64,000 nucleotides of DNA from an uncultured Bacilli bacterium (GTDB taxonomy: Bacteria; Bacillota_I; Bacilli_A; RF39; UBA660): positions 31,001 through 95,000 of the forward strand of contig CANQCR010000005.1 of assembly GCA_947589735.1 (NCBI GenBank), written 5' to 3'. The translations under genes and the position numbers were made by a program. Under the pieces are notes generated by a model. That model saw only the letters and a program-made list of their open reading frames with translations. It did no database searches and had not been told where the DNA came from. Positions 38,976-47,913 of the stretch are shown piece after piece (position 1 is the first letter of the stretch; every line of letters starts with the position of its first letter).

Positions 38976-39497
38976 GTGAAGAACATTCTTTGGGTTTTAA
39001 TAGCTGTAATTATTTTAGGATTTGTATCTAAAGGTATTACTGATAATAATTTAATACCGGATGAGGCGATAAGGATTCGGGTTATCGCTAACTCAAATAG
39101 TGATTCGGATCAAAAACTTAAGTGGGAAATAAAAGAAGATATTGAAAAATACTTATATAGCAAGCTAGATGGTGTGGAAAATATTGAAGAAGCTGATGCC
39201 TTAATTAAGAAAAATATTCCTAAAGTAAAAGAATTAATTAACAAATATACACATAGTTATAATCTTAATTATGGCCTTAATTATTTCCCCGAAAAGACTT
39301 TTAAAGGTGTTGAATATGAGGCCGGGCAATATCAATCATTAGTAGTAACTTTAGGTAGCGGCTTGGGTGATAACTGGTGGTGCGTCCTATTCCCACCTCT
39401 TTGTTTATTAGAAGCTGAAGATAGTACGGAAGTGGAATATCGTTCTTTTGTAGCTGATATGATTAGTAAATATTTCCCAAGTAAAAGCAATGTCTAA
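38976..39497 (+). CDS. spoIIR: stage II sporulation protein R homologue (SpoIIR), GTG start
   Basis: IRIRVIANSNSDSDQKLKWEIKEDI...LGSGLGDNWWCVLFPPLCLLE. Confidence 0.9.
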   Translation: MKNILWVLIAVIILGFVSKGITDNNLIPDEAIRIRVIANSNSDSDQKLKWEIKEDIEKYLYSKLDGVENIEEADALIKKNIPKVKELINKYTHSYNLNYGLNYFPEKTFKGVEYEAGQYQSLVVTLGSGLGDNWWCVLFPPLCLLEAEDSTEVEYRSFVADMISKYFPSKSNV

Positions 39498-39506
39498 TTG
39501 CTTTTT
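39484..39506 (+). terminator. intrinsic terminator overlapping spoIIR stop
   Basis: AAAGCAAT-GTCTA-ATTGCTTTTT. Confidence 0.65.
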
Positions 39507-39567
39507 ATTTTGCTTAAGTTTATTGACTTTTATGAGTATACATAATATATTTAAATTGGGTGAGAAT

Positions 39568-40416
39568 ATGTTAGTTAATATGATTAAAATGTTAAATGAT
39601 GCTAAAGAGGGTAAGTATGCGGTTGCGCATTTTAATATAAACAATCTAGAGTGGACGAGATTTGTCTTAGAGGAATGTGAAGAATTAAAGGTACCTGTTA
39701 TTTTAGGTGTTAGTGAAGGAGCATCTAAATATATGGGTGGCTATAAGACCGTTTTTGATATGGTTAAAAACTTAATGGATTATCTTCATATAACGATTCC
39801 GGTTGCCGTTCATCTAGATCACGGAAGCAGTTTTGAAGCTTGCAAGGAAGCTATTGATGCCGGCTTTACTTCTGTCATGATTGATGCATCTAAATATGAA
39901 TTAGATGAGAATATTCGTCTAACGAAAGAAGTATGTGATTATGCGAAAGAAAGAAACGTCAGTGTTGAAGCAGAAGTAGGACACGTTGGCGGTAGTGAAG
40001 ATGGTGTTGTTACTGGCATCTTATATGCTGAAGTAGCCGATTGTAAGCGCTTTGTTGAAGAGACGGGTATTGATGCTTTAGCGCCAGCTTTAGGTAGCGT
40101 CCATGGCCCATATCATGGCGATCCTGTTCTTGCTTTTGACCGAATGGAAGAAATTAAAGAGGTATGTAATATTCCTCTAGTTTTGCATGGCGGTAGTGGC
40201 ATTTATGACGAACAGATTAGAAAAGCTATATCGTGTGGTATTTGTAAGTTAAATATTAATACGGAATTACAACAAGCTTGGACAAAGGGTGTGCGGGAGA
40301 AACTTGAAAGTGATCCTGAAGTATATGATCCTCGTAAGGTTATTAAAGCTGGTGAAGCTTATATGAAAGAGGCCATCAAAGCTAAAGTTGCCTTACTTGG
40401 AACTAGGCACATGTAA
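39568..40416 (+). CDS. fba: class II fructose-1,6-bisphosphate aldolase
   Basis: MLVNMIKMLNDAKEGKYAVAHFNINN, HLDHGSSFE, VEAEVGHVGGSEDG, LHGGSGI. Confidence 0.95.
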   Translation: MLVNMIKMLNDAKEGKYAVAHFNINNLEWTRFVLEECEELKVPVILGVSEGASKYMGGYKTVFDMVKNLMDYLHITIPVAVHLDHGSSFEACKEAIDAGFTSVMIDASKYELDENIRLTKEVCDYAKERNVSVEAEVGHVGGSEDGVVTGILYAEVADCKRFVEETGIDALAPALGSVHGPYHGDPVLAFDRMEEIKEVCNIPLVLHGGSGIYDEQIRKAISCGICKLNINTELQQAWTKGVREKLESDPEVYDPRKVIKAGEAYMKEAIKAKVALLGTRHM

Positions 40417-40450
40417 TAAGTATTAACATATAGTATTAAGGGAGGTATGT

Positions 40451-41707
40451 ATGAAAAGAATTAAAATAGAAGGTGGACATAAACTAACCGGTGAGATCAA
40501 TATTAGTGGTGCTAAAAATAGTGCGGTAGCGCTTATTCCAGCCGCTTTGCTTTCTGATGAAGAAGTAGTTATTGACAATGTACCTAATATTTCTGATATT
40601 GATGCTTTACAAGAAATACTAGTTTATTTAGGGGCTAATGTGATAAGAAGTAATGGTCAAATAAAGATTGATGCAAGACCCGTTGTAAATAAAGAAATAC
40701 CGGAAGCTATTGCTAAAAAGTTACGTGCATCTTACTATTTTATGTCCTCTTTACTAGGTAAATATAAATATGTTGAAATGTATTTTCCAGGTGGCTGTTC
40801 GATTGGGGCCCGTCCTATTGATCAAACTTTAAAGGGTTATCGGGCTTTAGGAGCAAATGTTATTGAAGAGGGAAATAAGTTTACTATTTCCGCTGATAAA
40901 TTAGTAGGTAATAATATTTATCTTGATATGCCAAGCGTTGGCGCTACAGTTAATACTCTTTTGGTAGCTGTTAGAGCCGAAGGCAGGACTGTTATTGAAA
41001 ATGCTGCTAAAGAACCAGAAATTGTTAATATTGCAACTTTCTTAAACAATATGGGCGCTAAAATAATGGGCGCTGGAACTAGTACAATTACGATTGATGG
41101 TGTAGAACATTTAGGTAAAGGTTTTACCGAAGTTATACCTGATCGTATTGAAGCTGGTACTTATGTTATTGCGGGAGCTTTAATGGGTGATAATTTAACC
41201 ATTAATAATATTATTCCGGAACATATTGATGCCTTAATTGAAAAACTTAAAGAAGCTGGTTGTAAGATGGAAGTATCATCTTCAGCAATTACTTTGTCAA
41301 AATTAGATAATGGCTGGGCTATCAACGTTAAAACTCTAGGTTATCCTGGCTTTGCGACGGATTTGCAACAACCTCTTACGACTTTATTAACCCAGCTAAG
41401 TGGAGAGTCTATTTTAGAAGAGACTATCTATGAAAATCGTTTTCAAAATGTTAAATATTTAGTCGATATGGGTGCGGATATTACTATTGATGATCGTAAA
41501 ATATATGTTCATGGTCCTTCCCCTTTAAAAGGAGCTATGGTAACAGCCACTGATCTTCGAGCTGGAGCTTGTCTTGTTCTTGCTGGTTTAGCCGCATCTG
41601 GTGAGACGATTGTTGATAGTGTTGAACACGTCTTAAGAGGTTATGAAAATATTATTGGTAAATTAACAAGTGTTGGTGCAAAAATCGAATTAGAAGAATA
41701 TAATTAA
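40451..41707 (+). CDS. murA: UDP-N-acetylglucosamine 1-carboxyvinyltransferase
   Basis: GGHKLTGEINISGAKNSAVALIPAALL; GGCSIGARPIDQTLKGYRALGA; TDLRAGACLVLAGLAA. 'GGCSIGARP' contains the MurA Cys-loop region. Confidence 0.96.
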   Translation: MKRIKIEGGHKLTGEINISGAKNSAVALIPAALLSDEEVVIDNVPNISDIDALQEILVYLGANVIRSNGQIKIDARPVVNKEIPEAIAKKLRASYYFMSSLLGKYKYVEMYFPGGCSIGARPIDQTLKGYRALGANVIEEGNKFTISADKLVGNNIYLDMPSVGATVNTLLVAVRAEGRTVIENAAKEPEIVNIATFLNNMGAKIMGAGTSTITIDGVEHLGKGFTEVIPDRIEAGTYVIAGALMGDNLTINNIIPEHIDALIEKLKEAGCKMEVSSSAITLSKLDNGWAINVKTLGYPGFATDLQQPLTTLLTQLSGESILEETIYENRFQNVKYLVDMGADITIDDRKIYVHGPSPLKGAMVTATDLRAGACLVLAGLAASGETIVDSVEHVLRGYENIIGKLTSVGAKIELEEYN

Positions 41708-41727
41708 GTAGCTTAGGCTACTTTTTT
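41707..41727 (+). terminator. intrinsic terminator after murA
   Basis: AGTAGC-TTAG-GCTACTTTTTT. Confidence 0.75.
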
Positions 41728-41732
41728 ATGAG

Positions 41733-42161
41733 GTGAAAATGAAAAAACTTCTATTTCTTATCATGGTTGTTATTGTTGTTATAACAATTAGCCTTAAGGT
41801 CAACTATAAAGCACATATAAGCTTATCTTTTGGTAATAATATTAAAAGTAATTATCAATACCATTATCAGGATACCCGTCCTAAGGATATTACCAATGAT
41901 ATTTTAGATAACATTAAAATTAGTGATCGCTATCTTCAAAATATTTTAGTTAAAGCGGATAATATCTATATCGATTTAAATGGCCTTTTAGTTAATAAAA
42001 ATAATTTTAAAGATTTAAATAAATTACTAGAAGTTATGCGTAAATATACGAAAGAAAAGATAACTATTATCTTAAAAGATGAAAATAATTATGATGATTA
42101 TCTTTTAAATAAATGGATTTTTAAAATTAAAAGTAATTATGATATAATGGTAGAGAGGTGA
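41733..42161 (+). CDS. hypothetical membrane-anchored/secreted protein
   Basis: N-terminal hydrophobic segment; RBS GAGGTG; ORF 142 aa. Confidence 0.55.
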   Translation: MKMKKLLFLIMVVIVVITISLKVNYKAHISLSFGNNIKSNYQYHYQDTRPKDITNDILDNIKISDRYLQNILVKADNIYIDLNGLLVNKNNFKDLNKLLEVMRKYTKEKITIILKDENNYDDYLLNKWIFKIKSNYDIMVER

Positions 42162-42165
42162 TTTT

Positions 42166-42816
42166 ATGAATGATGAATTAAGAGACGTTTTTTCTAAAGT
42201 ATTTATGTGGCTATTTGTAGGCCTACTTATAACCTTTGGTATGGGATATGGTATTCAAGAATCAACGTTAATGGATACTTTATTCTCAGGAGGATTATAT
42301 TTATTTGTATGGTTAGCTGAAATTGTTATTGCGATTGTTTTAGCTGTTCGAATAAGGAAGATTAAACCTTTAACAGCAACGATTTTATATCTATTTTATA
42401 CAGCTTTAACAGGTATAACATTTGCAACTATCTTCGCTTATTTTGAGCTAGGATCTATTATGATTATCTTTGGCGTAACCGCCCTTATAATGTTACTATT
42501 TGGTCTTGTCGGTTATTTTACCAAGATTGATTTAACTAAAATATCGACTTTCTTATTTATGGGTATTTTAGCTATTATCATTATGTCTGTTGTTAATATC
42601 TTTATTGGTTCTGAAACTTTAGACCTTGGCTTATGTATTATTGGTATTATTATCTTTATGGCGTATATTGCCTTTGATATTCAAGCTATTAAAAGAAAAT
42701 TATATGGCATTGAAAATCAAGATAGCCTAGCTATTTATGGTGCTTTCCAATTATATTTAGACTTCGTTAATATTTTCTTAGATTTACTAAGTTTATTTGG
42801 TAATAGTAGAGATTAA
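42166..42816 (+). CDS. Bax inhibitor-1 (BI-1/YbhL) family membrane protein
   Basis: Seven predicted hydrophobic segments; YTALTGITFATIFAYFELGSI; YGAFQLYLDFVNIFLDLLSLFGNSRD. Confidence 0.85.
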   Translation: MNDELRDVFSKVFMWLFVGLLITFGMGYGIQESTLMDTLFSGGLYLFVWLAEIVIAIVLAVRIRKIKPLTATILYLFYTALTGITFATIFAYFELGSIMIIFGVTALIMLLFGLVGYFTKIDLTKISTFLFMGILAIIIMSVVNIFIGSETLDLGLCIIGIIIFMAYIAFDIQAIKRKLYGIENQDSLAIYGAFQLYLDFVNIFLDLLSLFGNSRD

Positions 42817-42921
42817 TGTAAAATTATCTTAAGTACTTGCAAATTATAAAATAATTTGATAAACTAGGTAAGAATTAGTTTTCTATGACTTATCAAAGTC
42901 ATGGCGGAAGGAGCGAAGAAG

Positions 42922-43137
42922 ATGAAAAAAGGAATTCATCCAGAATACGTTGAAACTAAAGTAATGTGTGCTTGCGGCAATACTTTTACAGTTATGTCAA
43001 ATAAGCCTGAATTACATATTGAAACATGTGACAAGTGTCATCCATTCTATAATGGTAAAAAAGATGGCGCTAGTGCATCAAAAGCAGGCCGTGTTGAAAA
43101 GTTCAATCGTAAATATGGTTTAGACAAACAAAACTAA
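42922..43137 (+). CDS. rpmE: 50S ribosomal protein L31 (zinc-binding form)
   Basis: [22 protein letters not shown]...[12 protein letters not shown]...[12 protein letters not shown]. Confidence 0.95.
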   Translation: MKKGIHPEYVETKVMCACGNTFTVMSNKPELHIETCDKCHPFYNGKKDGASASKAGRVEKFNRKYGLDKQN

Positions 43138-43160
43138 AACGTACTTAGGTACGTTTTTTT
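43136..43160 (+). terminator. intrinsic terminator after rpmE
   Basis: AAACGTAC-TTAG-GTACGTTTTTTT. Confidence 0.8.
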
Positions 43161-43180
43161 GTGAGTATATTTAAATGATT

Positions 43181-43216
43181 AAAATCCATAATATTATTGG
43201 TGATATTATGGATTTT
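43181..43216 (+). promoter_or_regulatory. 14-bp perfect inverted repeat spanning the DUF421 gene start
   Basis: AAAATCCATAATAT-TATTGGTG-ATATTATGGATTTT. Confidence 0.7.
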
Positions 43217-43924
43217 TCAACCCTTGGGACGGTTACTTACCGGGCTTTAATCAGTTTATTTACTCTTTTTATCGTTACTAAATTATTGGGTAAAAAACAA
43301 GTGTCCGAATTAAGTTTATTTGACTATGTTATCGGGATTTCGATTGGTAACTTTGCTGCGGAAATGACCATCAACACTGAATCACCAGAAATAAATGGCA
43401 TATTTGCTGTTATCTTATTTGGACTAGTCGCCTATTTAGTTTCATGGTTAACGATGAAAAGCATTTTTATGCGTCGTCTTTTTATGGGAACACCAACCAT
43501 CATCATTCAAAATGGCAAAATCTTAAGAGATAATATGCGTAAAGCGCATCTTGATATTAATGAACTATTAGAAGAATGTCGTATCAAGGGATATTTTGAT
43601 ATTTCCAATATTGCTTATGGCATTATGGAAGTAAATGGCGAGATGAGTTTTCTACCGAAAGCCTTATATAAACCATTAAGCCCTAGCGATATGAAAATAA
43701 AGCCTGATAAAGAAGTATTAGTCGGTAATGTCATCATCGATGGACATATTATGGACAAGAATTTGTCTTTAATGCATAAAGATGCTAGTTGGCTTTTAAA
43801 ACAGCTTAAAGTTTTAGGGTGTAATAATGTTAAGGATATTTTACTATGTACTTTAGATGAAAACGAGAAGGTAACAATTTATAAAGATAATGAGAACATA
43901 CAAGGACTTGACATTCTTGAATAG
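43208..43924 (+). CDS. DUF421 (YetF/YdfR-like) membrane protein
   Basis: RALISLFTLFIVTKLLGKKQVSELSLFDYVIGISIGNFAAEM; GTPTIIIQNGKILRDNMRKAHLDINELLEECR. Confidence 0.85.
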   Translation: MDFSTLGTVTYRALISLFTLFIVTKLLGKKQVSELSLFDYVIGISIGNFAAEMTINTESPEINGIFAVILFGLVAYLVSWLTMKSIFMRRLFMGTPTIIIQNGKILRDNMRKAHLDINELLEECRIKGYFDISNIAYGIMEVNGEMSFLPKALYKPLSPSDMKIKPDKEVLVGNVIIDGHIMDKNLSLMHKDASWLLKQLKVLGCNNVKDILLCTLDENEKVTIYKDNENIQGLDILE

Positions 43925-43942
43925 ACAGGAATGTCTTTTTTT
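43910..43942 (+). terminator. intrinsic terminator overlapping DUF421 stop
   Basis: GACATTC...GAATGTCTTTTTTT. Confidence 0.65.
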
Positions 43943-43965
43943 GTTATAATCAAAATGGTGATAGT

Positions 43966-44400
43966 ATGGCAAGACATTTTTGTGCCTCTGTTTTTATTAT
44001 AAATCCAGTGGATAAACGTATTTTACTAATTATGCATCGTAAAAATCATCGTTGGACGCAACCAGGAGGCCATATTGAATTAGATGAAACTCCTGAGGAG
44101 TGTGCCTTAAGGGAGGCCTATGAAGAGACCGGCTTAAAAGTAACTTTGTTAGGTGAACATTTCCCTCGTGAAGAAGATTTTATCCGTCCTTTAGGTATCC
44201 AAAAGAATCGTCATAGTAATGGTGAGATGCACGTTGATATTATTTATGCCGCTATTCCTAACAATGATACAAATCCAACTCTTAATATTGAAGAAAGTAC
44301 GGATATTAGATGGTTTACTAGAGAAGAACTCGATCACATCGATTGCTTTCCGGATATTAAAATTACGATGGATTATATTTTAAAAGAAATGATAAAGTAG
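43966..44400 (+). CDS. NUDIX hydrolase
   Basis: GGHIELDETPEECALREAYEETGL Nudix box. Confidence 0.93.
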   Translation: MARHFCASVFIINPVDKRILLIMHRKNHRWTQPGGHIELDETPEECALREAYEETGLKVTLLGEHFPREEDFIRPLGIQKNRHSNGEMHVDIIYAAIPNNDTNPTLNIEESTDIRWFTREELDHIDCFPDIKITMDYILKEMIK

Positions 44401-44404
44401 GTGG

Positions 44405-45064
44405 ATGATGGAAGAATATACGTTTGTTTTAACCATAGCTTCAATTGTTGTACCCGTTTGTGCGACGATTATAGCGGCGATGTATACCGTTGCTGGTCGT
44501 GTCAAAGCGGAACATAAGCCATATATAATTTTAGATAAGATTGAAGATGTTAGTAACTTAGATAAATGCTTTTATTTTATCGTTATGTTAGGTAACAAAC
44601 TCCGAAAAAAATATAAAGGTACTGCTCTAGATAAAATAGCTGGAAGTAGTGATAGTATTGACGTCAAGATAATGTTACGAAATATCGGCTATGGTGTGGC
44701 AACAAATATTAAGTTTTATGATTTAGAAAGTGGCGAAAAGATTTATGGTGCTCAAGAAGTAACGGACAATTTAAATCAACGGTTGTTTACAACTTTTGAT
44801 ATTGCGTCTGGTGAGGAGAAAAGCGTTCAAACATCTTTAGCTATTCAAAAAGAAGAAGGTAAGATTATTGAAGATACGATAAGTGTTTTATGTATCTATC
44901 AAGATTTAAACAGTAATGTATATAGTTTCATCTTTGTTATTGATGTTAAAAGAGGTGGCGGATACAGTTATTATGCTTGTCAACCAAGTAGTCATAGCTA
45001 TAAGAAATTAGCTAAAAAGTATCGCCATACACGAAGAAAAATTATTTTTGATTATGAAAGATAA
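44405..45064 (+). CDS. hypothetical protein with N-terminal TM segment
   Basis: EYTFVLTIASIVVPVCATIIAAMYTVAG then soluble domain. Confidence 0.5.
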   Translation: MMEEYTFVLTIASIVVPVCATIIAAMYTVAGRVKAEHKPYIILDKIEDVSNLDKCFYFIVMLGNKLRKKYKGTALDKIAGSSDSIDVKIMLRNIGYGVATNIKFYDLESGEKIYGAQEVTDNLNQRLFTTFDIASGEEKSVQTSLAIQKEEGKIIEDTISVLCIYQDLNSNVYSFIFVIDVKRGGGYSYYACQPSSHSYKKLAKKYRHTRRKIIFDYER

Positions 45065-45085
45065 ACTATTGTAAAATAGTTTTTC
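45063..45085 (+). terminator. intrinsic terminator
   Basis: AAACTATT-GTAA-AATAGTTTTT. Confidence 0.65.
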
Positions 45086-45152
45086 TTATGCACTTTACTT
45101 TATTCTTGGGATGTGCTATAATCTCGAAAGTGTGCGAAAAGGGTGTATATGT

Positions 45153-46961
45153 ATGAAGAAAAGAAATATTGCGATAATTGCTCACGTCGATCATGGAAAG
45201 ACAACTTTAGTTGATAAGTTATTACAATCATCAGGAACTTTTCGTGATAATGAAAATGTGCAAGAGCGAGCTTTAGATTCTAATGATATTGAAAGAGAAC
45301 GTGGTATTACTATCTTAGCTAAGACAACAGCTATTAATTATAAAGATACAAGAATTAATATTCTTGATACACCAGGCCATGCTGATTTTGGCGGCGAAGT
45401 TGAACGTATTATGAATATGGTTGATGGTGTCTTACTTGTTGTTGATGCTTATGAAGGAACAATGCCTCAGACGCGCTTTGTTTTAAAGAAGGCCATGGAA
45501 GCTCATGTTAAACCGATTGTCGTTGTTAATAAAGTTGATAAACCAGCCGCTCGTCCTAAAGAGGTTATCGATGAAGTTATTGACCTATTTATTGAACTAG
45601 GTGCTGATGTTGATGATTTGGATTTTCCAATTGCTTATTGTTCAGCTATTAATGGTACCTCATCACTAGATCCAGATTTAAGTACGCAAAAAGAAGGTAT
45701 GGAAAATATCCTTGACTTAATTATCGACTATATTCCCGAACCTAAAGTTGAATTAGATGCTCCTTTACAATTTCAACCAGCACTACTTGACTATAATGAT
45801 TTTGTTGGTCGGATTGGTATTGGTTTAGTCAAAAGAGGAACCATCAAATTAAATGAAATGGTATCTTGTGTTCGGGTTGATGGCACGATTAAACAATTTA
45901 GAGTTGCTAAAATATATGGCTATCTAGGTTTAAAAAGAATTGAAGTTGACCACGCTGAAGCAGGTGATATTGTCGCTATTGCTGGTTTACCAGATATTTC
46001 GGTCGGAGAAACTGTGTGTACAGTAGGAAAAGAAGAAGCTCTACCACTTCTTCGTATTGATGAACCAACTTTGCAGATGACTTTTGGCGTTAACACCAGT
46101 CCTTTCTGTGGTAGAGAAGGAAAGATTGTTACAGCGAGAAAGATTGAAGAACGCTTGATGAAAGAAACAGAACGTGACGTCTCCCTTCGTGTTCAACCAA
46201 ATGATTCAGAATCCTTTATTGTCTCTGGTCGTGGCGAGTTACACTTATCAATTCTAATTGAAAATATGCGTCGTGAGGGATTTGAACTCCAAGTATCTAA
46301 ACCTAAAATTATTGAAAAGGTTATCGATGGTGTTACATGTGAACCTTATGAAGAGGTCCAAGTCGATGTTCCTGAAGAATATGTTGGCGCTGTTATTGAA
46401 GCTTTAGGTAATAGAGAAGGAACAATGGAAAATATGACGAATACGGAAAATCAAGTTCGTCTTAACTATCTTGTTCCAACACGGGGTCTTATCGGTTTTA
46501 TGACCGAGTTTATGACGATGACAAAAGGTTATGGTATTATTAATCATACTTTCAGTGCTTATCGTCCTAAAGCAGGAGCTTTAGTTGGAACCCGTAAAAA
46601 TGGTGTTTTAGTTTCAATGGAAAATGGCGCAGCGACGGCTTATGCCTTGGGTGGACTAGAAGAACGGGGCGTTATGTTTATTGAACCTGGTACCCAAGTT
46701 TATGAAGGAATGATTGTTGGTGAAAGTAACCATGAGACGGATTTAGCGGTTAATGTTGTCCGTGGTAAAAACTTAACTAACACGCGTTCGGCTACAAAAG
46801 ATCATACCGTTGTCCTAAAAAGACCAAAACAAATGAGTTTGGAAGTATGTCTAGATTATATTAATGACGATGAATTAGTTGAGATAACACCAACTAATTA
46901 TCGGATGCGCAAAGCTATTTTAAATACGAACGAACGAAAAAAATATGATAGTCGTAAATAG
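45153..46961 (+). CDS. typA: translational GTPase TypA/BipA
   Basis: IAIIAHVDHGKTTLVDKLL, ERERGITILAKTTAI, DTPGHADFGGEVERI; start at MKKRN since the 5' ORF extension covers a TGCTATAAT promoter. Confidence 0.96.
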   Translation: MKKRNIAIIAHVDHGKTTLVDKLLQSSGTFRDNENVQERALDSNDIERERGITILAKTTAINYKDTRINILDTPGHADFGGEVERIMNMVDGVLLVVDAYEGTMPQTRFVLKKAMEAHVKPIVVVNKVDKPAARPKEVIDEVIDLFIELGADVDDLDFPIAYCSAINGTSSLDPDLSTQKEGMENILDLIIDYIPEPKVELDAPLQFQPALLDYNDFVGRIGIGLVKRGTIKLNEMVSCVRVDGTIKQFRVAKIYGYLGLKRIEVDHAEAGDIVAIAGLPDISVGETVCTVGKEEALPLLRIDEPTLQMTFGVNTSPFCGREGKIVTARKIEERLMKETERDVSLRVQPNDSESFIVSGRGELHLSILIENMRREGFELQVSKPKIIEKVIDGVTCEPYEEVQVDVPEEYVGAVIEALGNREGTMENMTNTENQVRLNYLVPTRGLIGFMTEFMTMTKGYGIINHTFSAYRPKAGALVGTRKNGVLVSMENGAATAYALGGLEERGVMFIEPGTQVYEGMIVGESNHETDLAVNVVRGKNLTNTRSATKDHTVVLKRPKQMSLEVCLDYINDDELVEITPTNYRMRKAILNTNERKKYDSRK

Positions 46962-46973
46962 CTATCATATTTT
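46943..46973 (+). terminator. intrinsic terminator after typA
   Basis: ATATGATAG ... CTATCATATTTTATT. Confidence 0.7.
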
Positions 46974-46990
46974 ATTATAGGAGGATTAAA

Positions 46991-47809
46991 ATGGAAAAAG
47001 TAAACATTCAGAAATTACCTTTATCAGCTTTATCATATACTGTCATTACTAATGATGATAGTTATGGCGTTAATCCTAGTGAAGCCGAAGCTGAAATTAA
47101 AAGACGTTTTGAAAATACCGGCTTTGATTATGATGAGTTTTTAGCTTATGAAGAAGATGCTATTTATGAACGGGGTGAGGATAAGAATAATTATTTAATC
47201 AGTTCTAATCCTAATTCCCAAAAATTGATGGAAACATTCTTTACCCAAGTTTATCCAGTTCCGGCCTATTCGGAACATGGGCGCCTTTTATTTAGTGAAG
47301 TCCTATTATGTAATAGTCGTGGCGGGATTGAATTCTTTAAAGAAGCCGTTCAATGGGAACTTCAAAATCTTCGTAAAAGAATGGAAAATGAAGAATTAAC
47401 GGAAGAAGATCAAGATTTATTGCGAGCTGTTTTTGAAGCCTTAAAAGAACGTAGTGAGGTACACCGCGATTTATTTCAAGATAATTCTATATCCGATGCC
47501 GTTATGGACTTTGTCCTAAATGAATCATCACTTATGAGTGACAAAAGAGTGGAACATTTAGATGAACTAGCTCATTGTGGTAAAAAATTAGCTCTATACC
47601 GTGCTTATCTATCATCGGCTGTCTTGACCTTGGATAGCGTTGATCACTTAAATATGATGTGGTTTGCTAGAAGAGATTTTGCAAGATTAAAGGAACAACG
47701 AAAAAGCATTATGCATTCTGTTCGTTCTGGTGATGAAGTAGATTATTCTTTCGTCCGCGATAAGCAATTAATTTTAGAGCCAGCTAAAACTTATTATGAA
47801 GCAAGTTAA
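46991..47809 (+). CDS. hypothetical protein
   Basis: 272-aa ORF with GGAGG RBS, acidic; no recognised motif. Confidence 0.6.
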   Translation: MEKVNIQKLPLSALSYTVITNDDSYGVNPSEAEAEIKRRFENTGFDYDEFLAYEEDAIYERGEDKNNYLISSNPNSQKLMETFFTQVYPVPAYSEHGRLLFSEVLLCNSRGGIEFFKEAVQWELQNLRKRMENEELTEEDQDLLRAVFEALKERSEVHRDLFQDNSISDAVMDFVLNESSLMSDKRVEHLDELAHCGKKLALYRAYLSSAVLTLDSVDHLNMMWFARRDFARLKEQRKSIMHSVRSGDEVDYSFVRDKQLILEPAKTYYEAS

Positions 47810-47810
47810 G

Positions 47811-47835
47811 ACCAATCGTGATGATTGGTTTTTTT
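47811..47835 (+). terminator. intrinsic terminator
   Basis: ACCAATC-GTGAT-GATTGGTTTTTTT. Confidence 0.75.
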
Positions 47836-47913
47836 ACCCCATTAACTTATTGGCTTTATAGGGTAAAGTATGATAAAATAGATATAGGAAAGAAGTTTAA
47901 AACAGGTGAAATT

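Noticed and set aside
3995-47913. Single large mobile-element insertion between noc and parA
   Set aside because: The block is full of core housekeeping genes and has no integrase, transposase or flanking direct repeats visible; rearrangement is more plausible.
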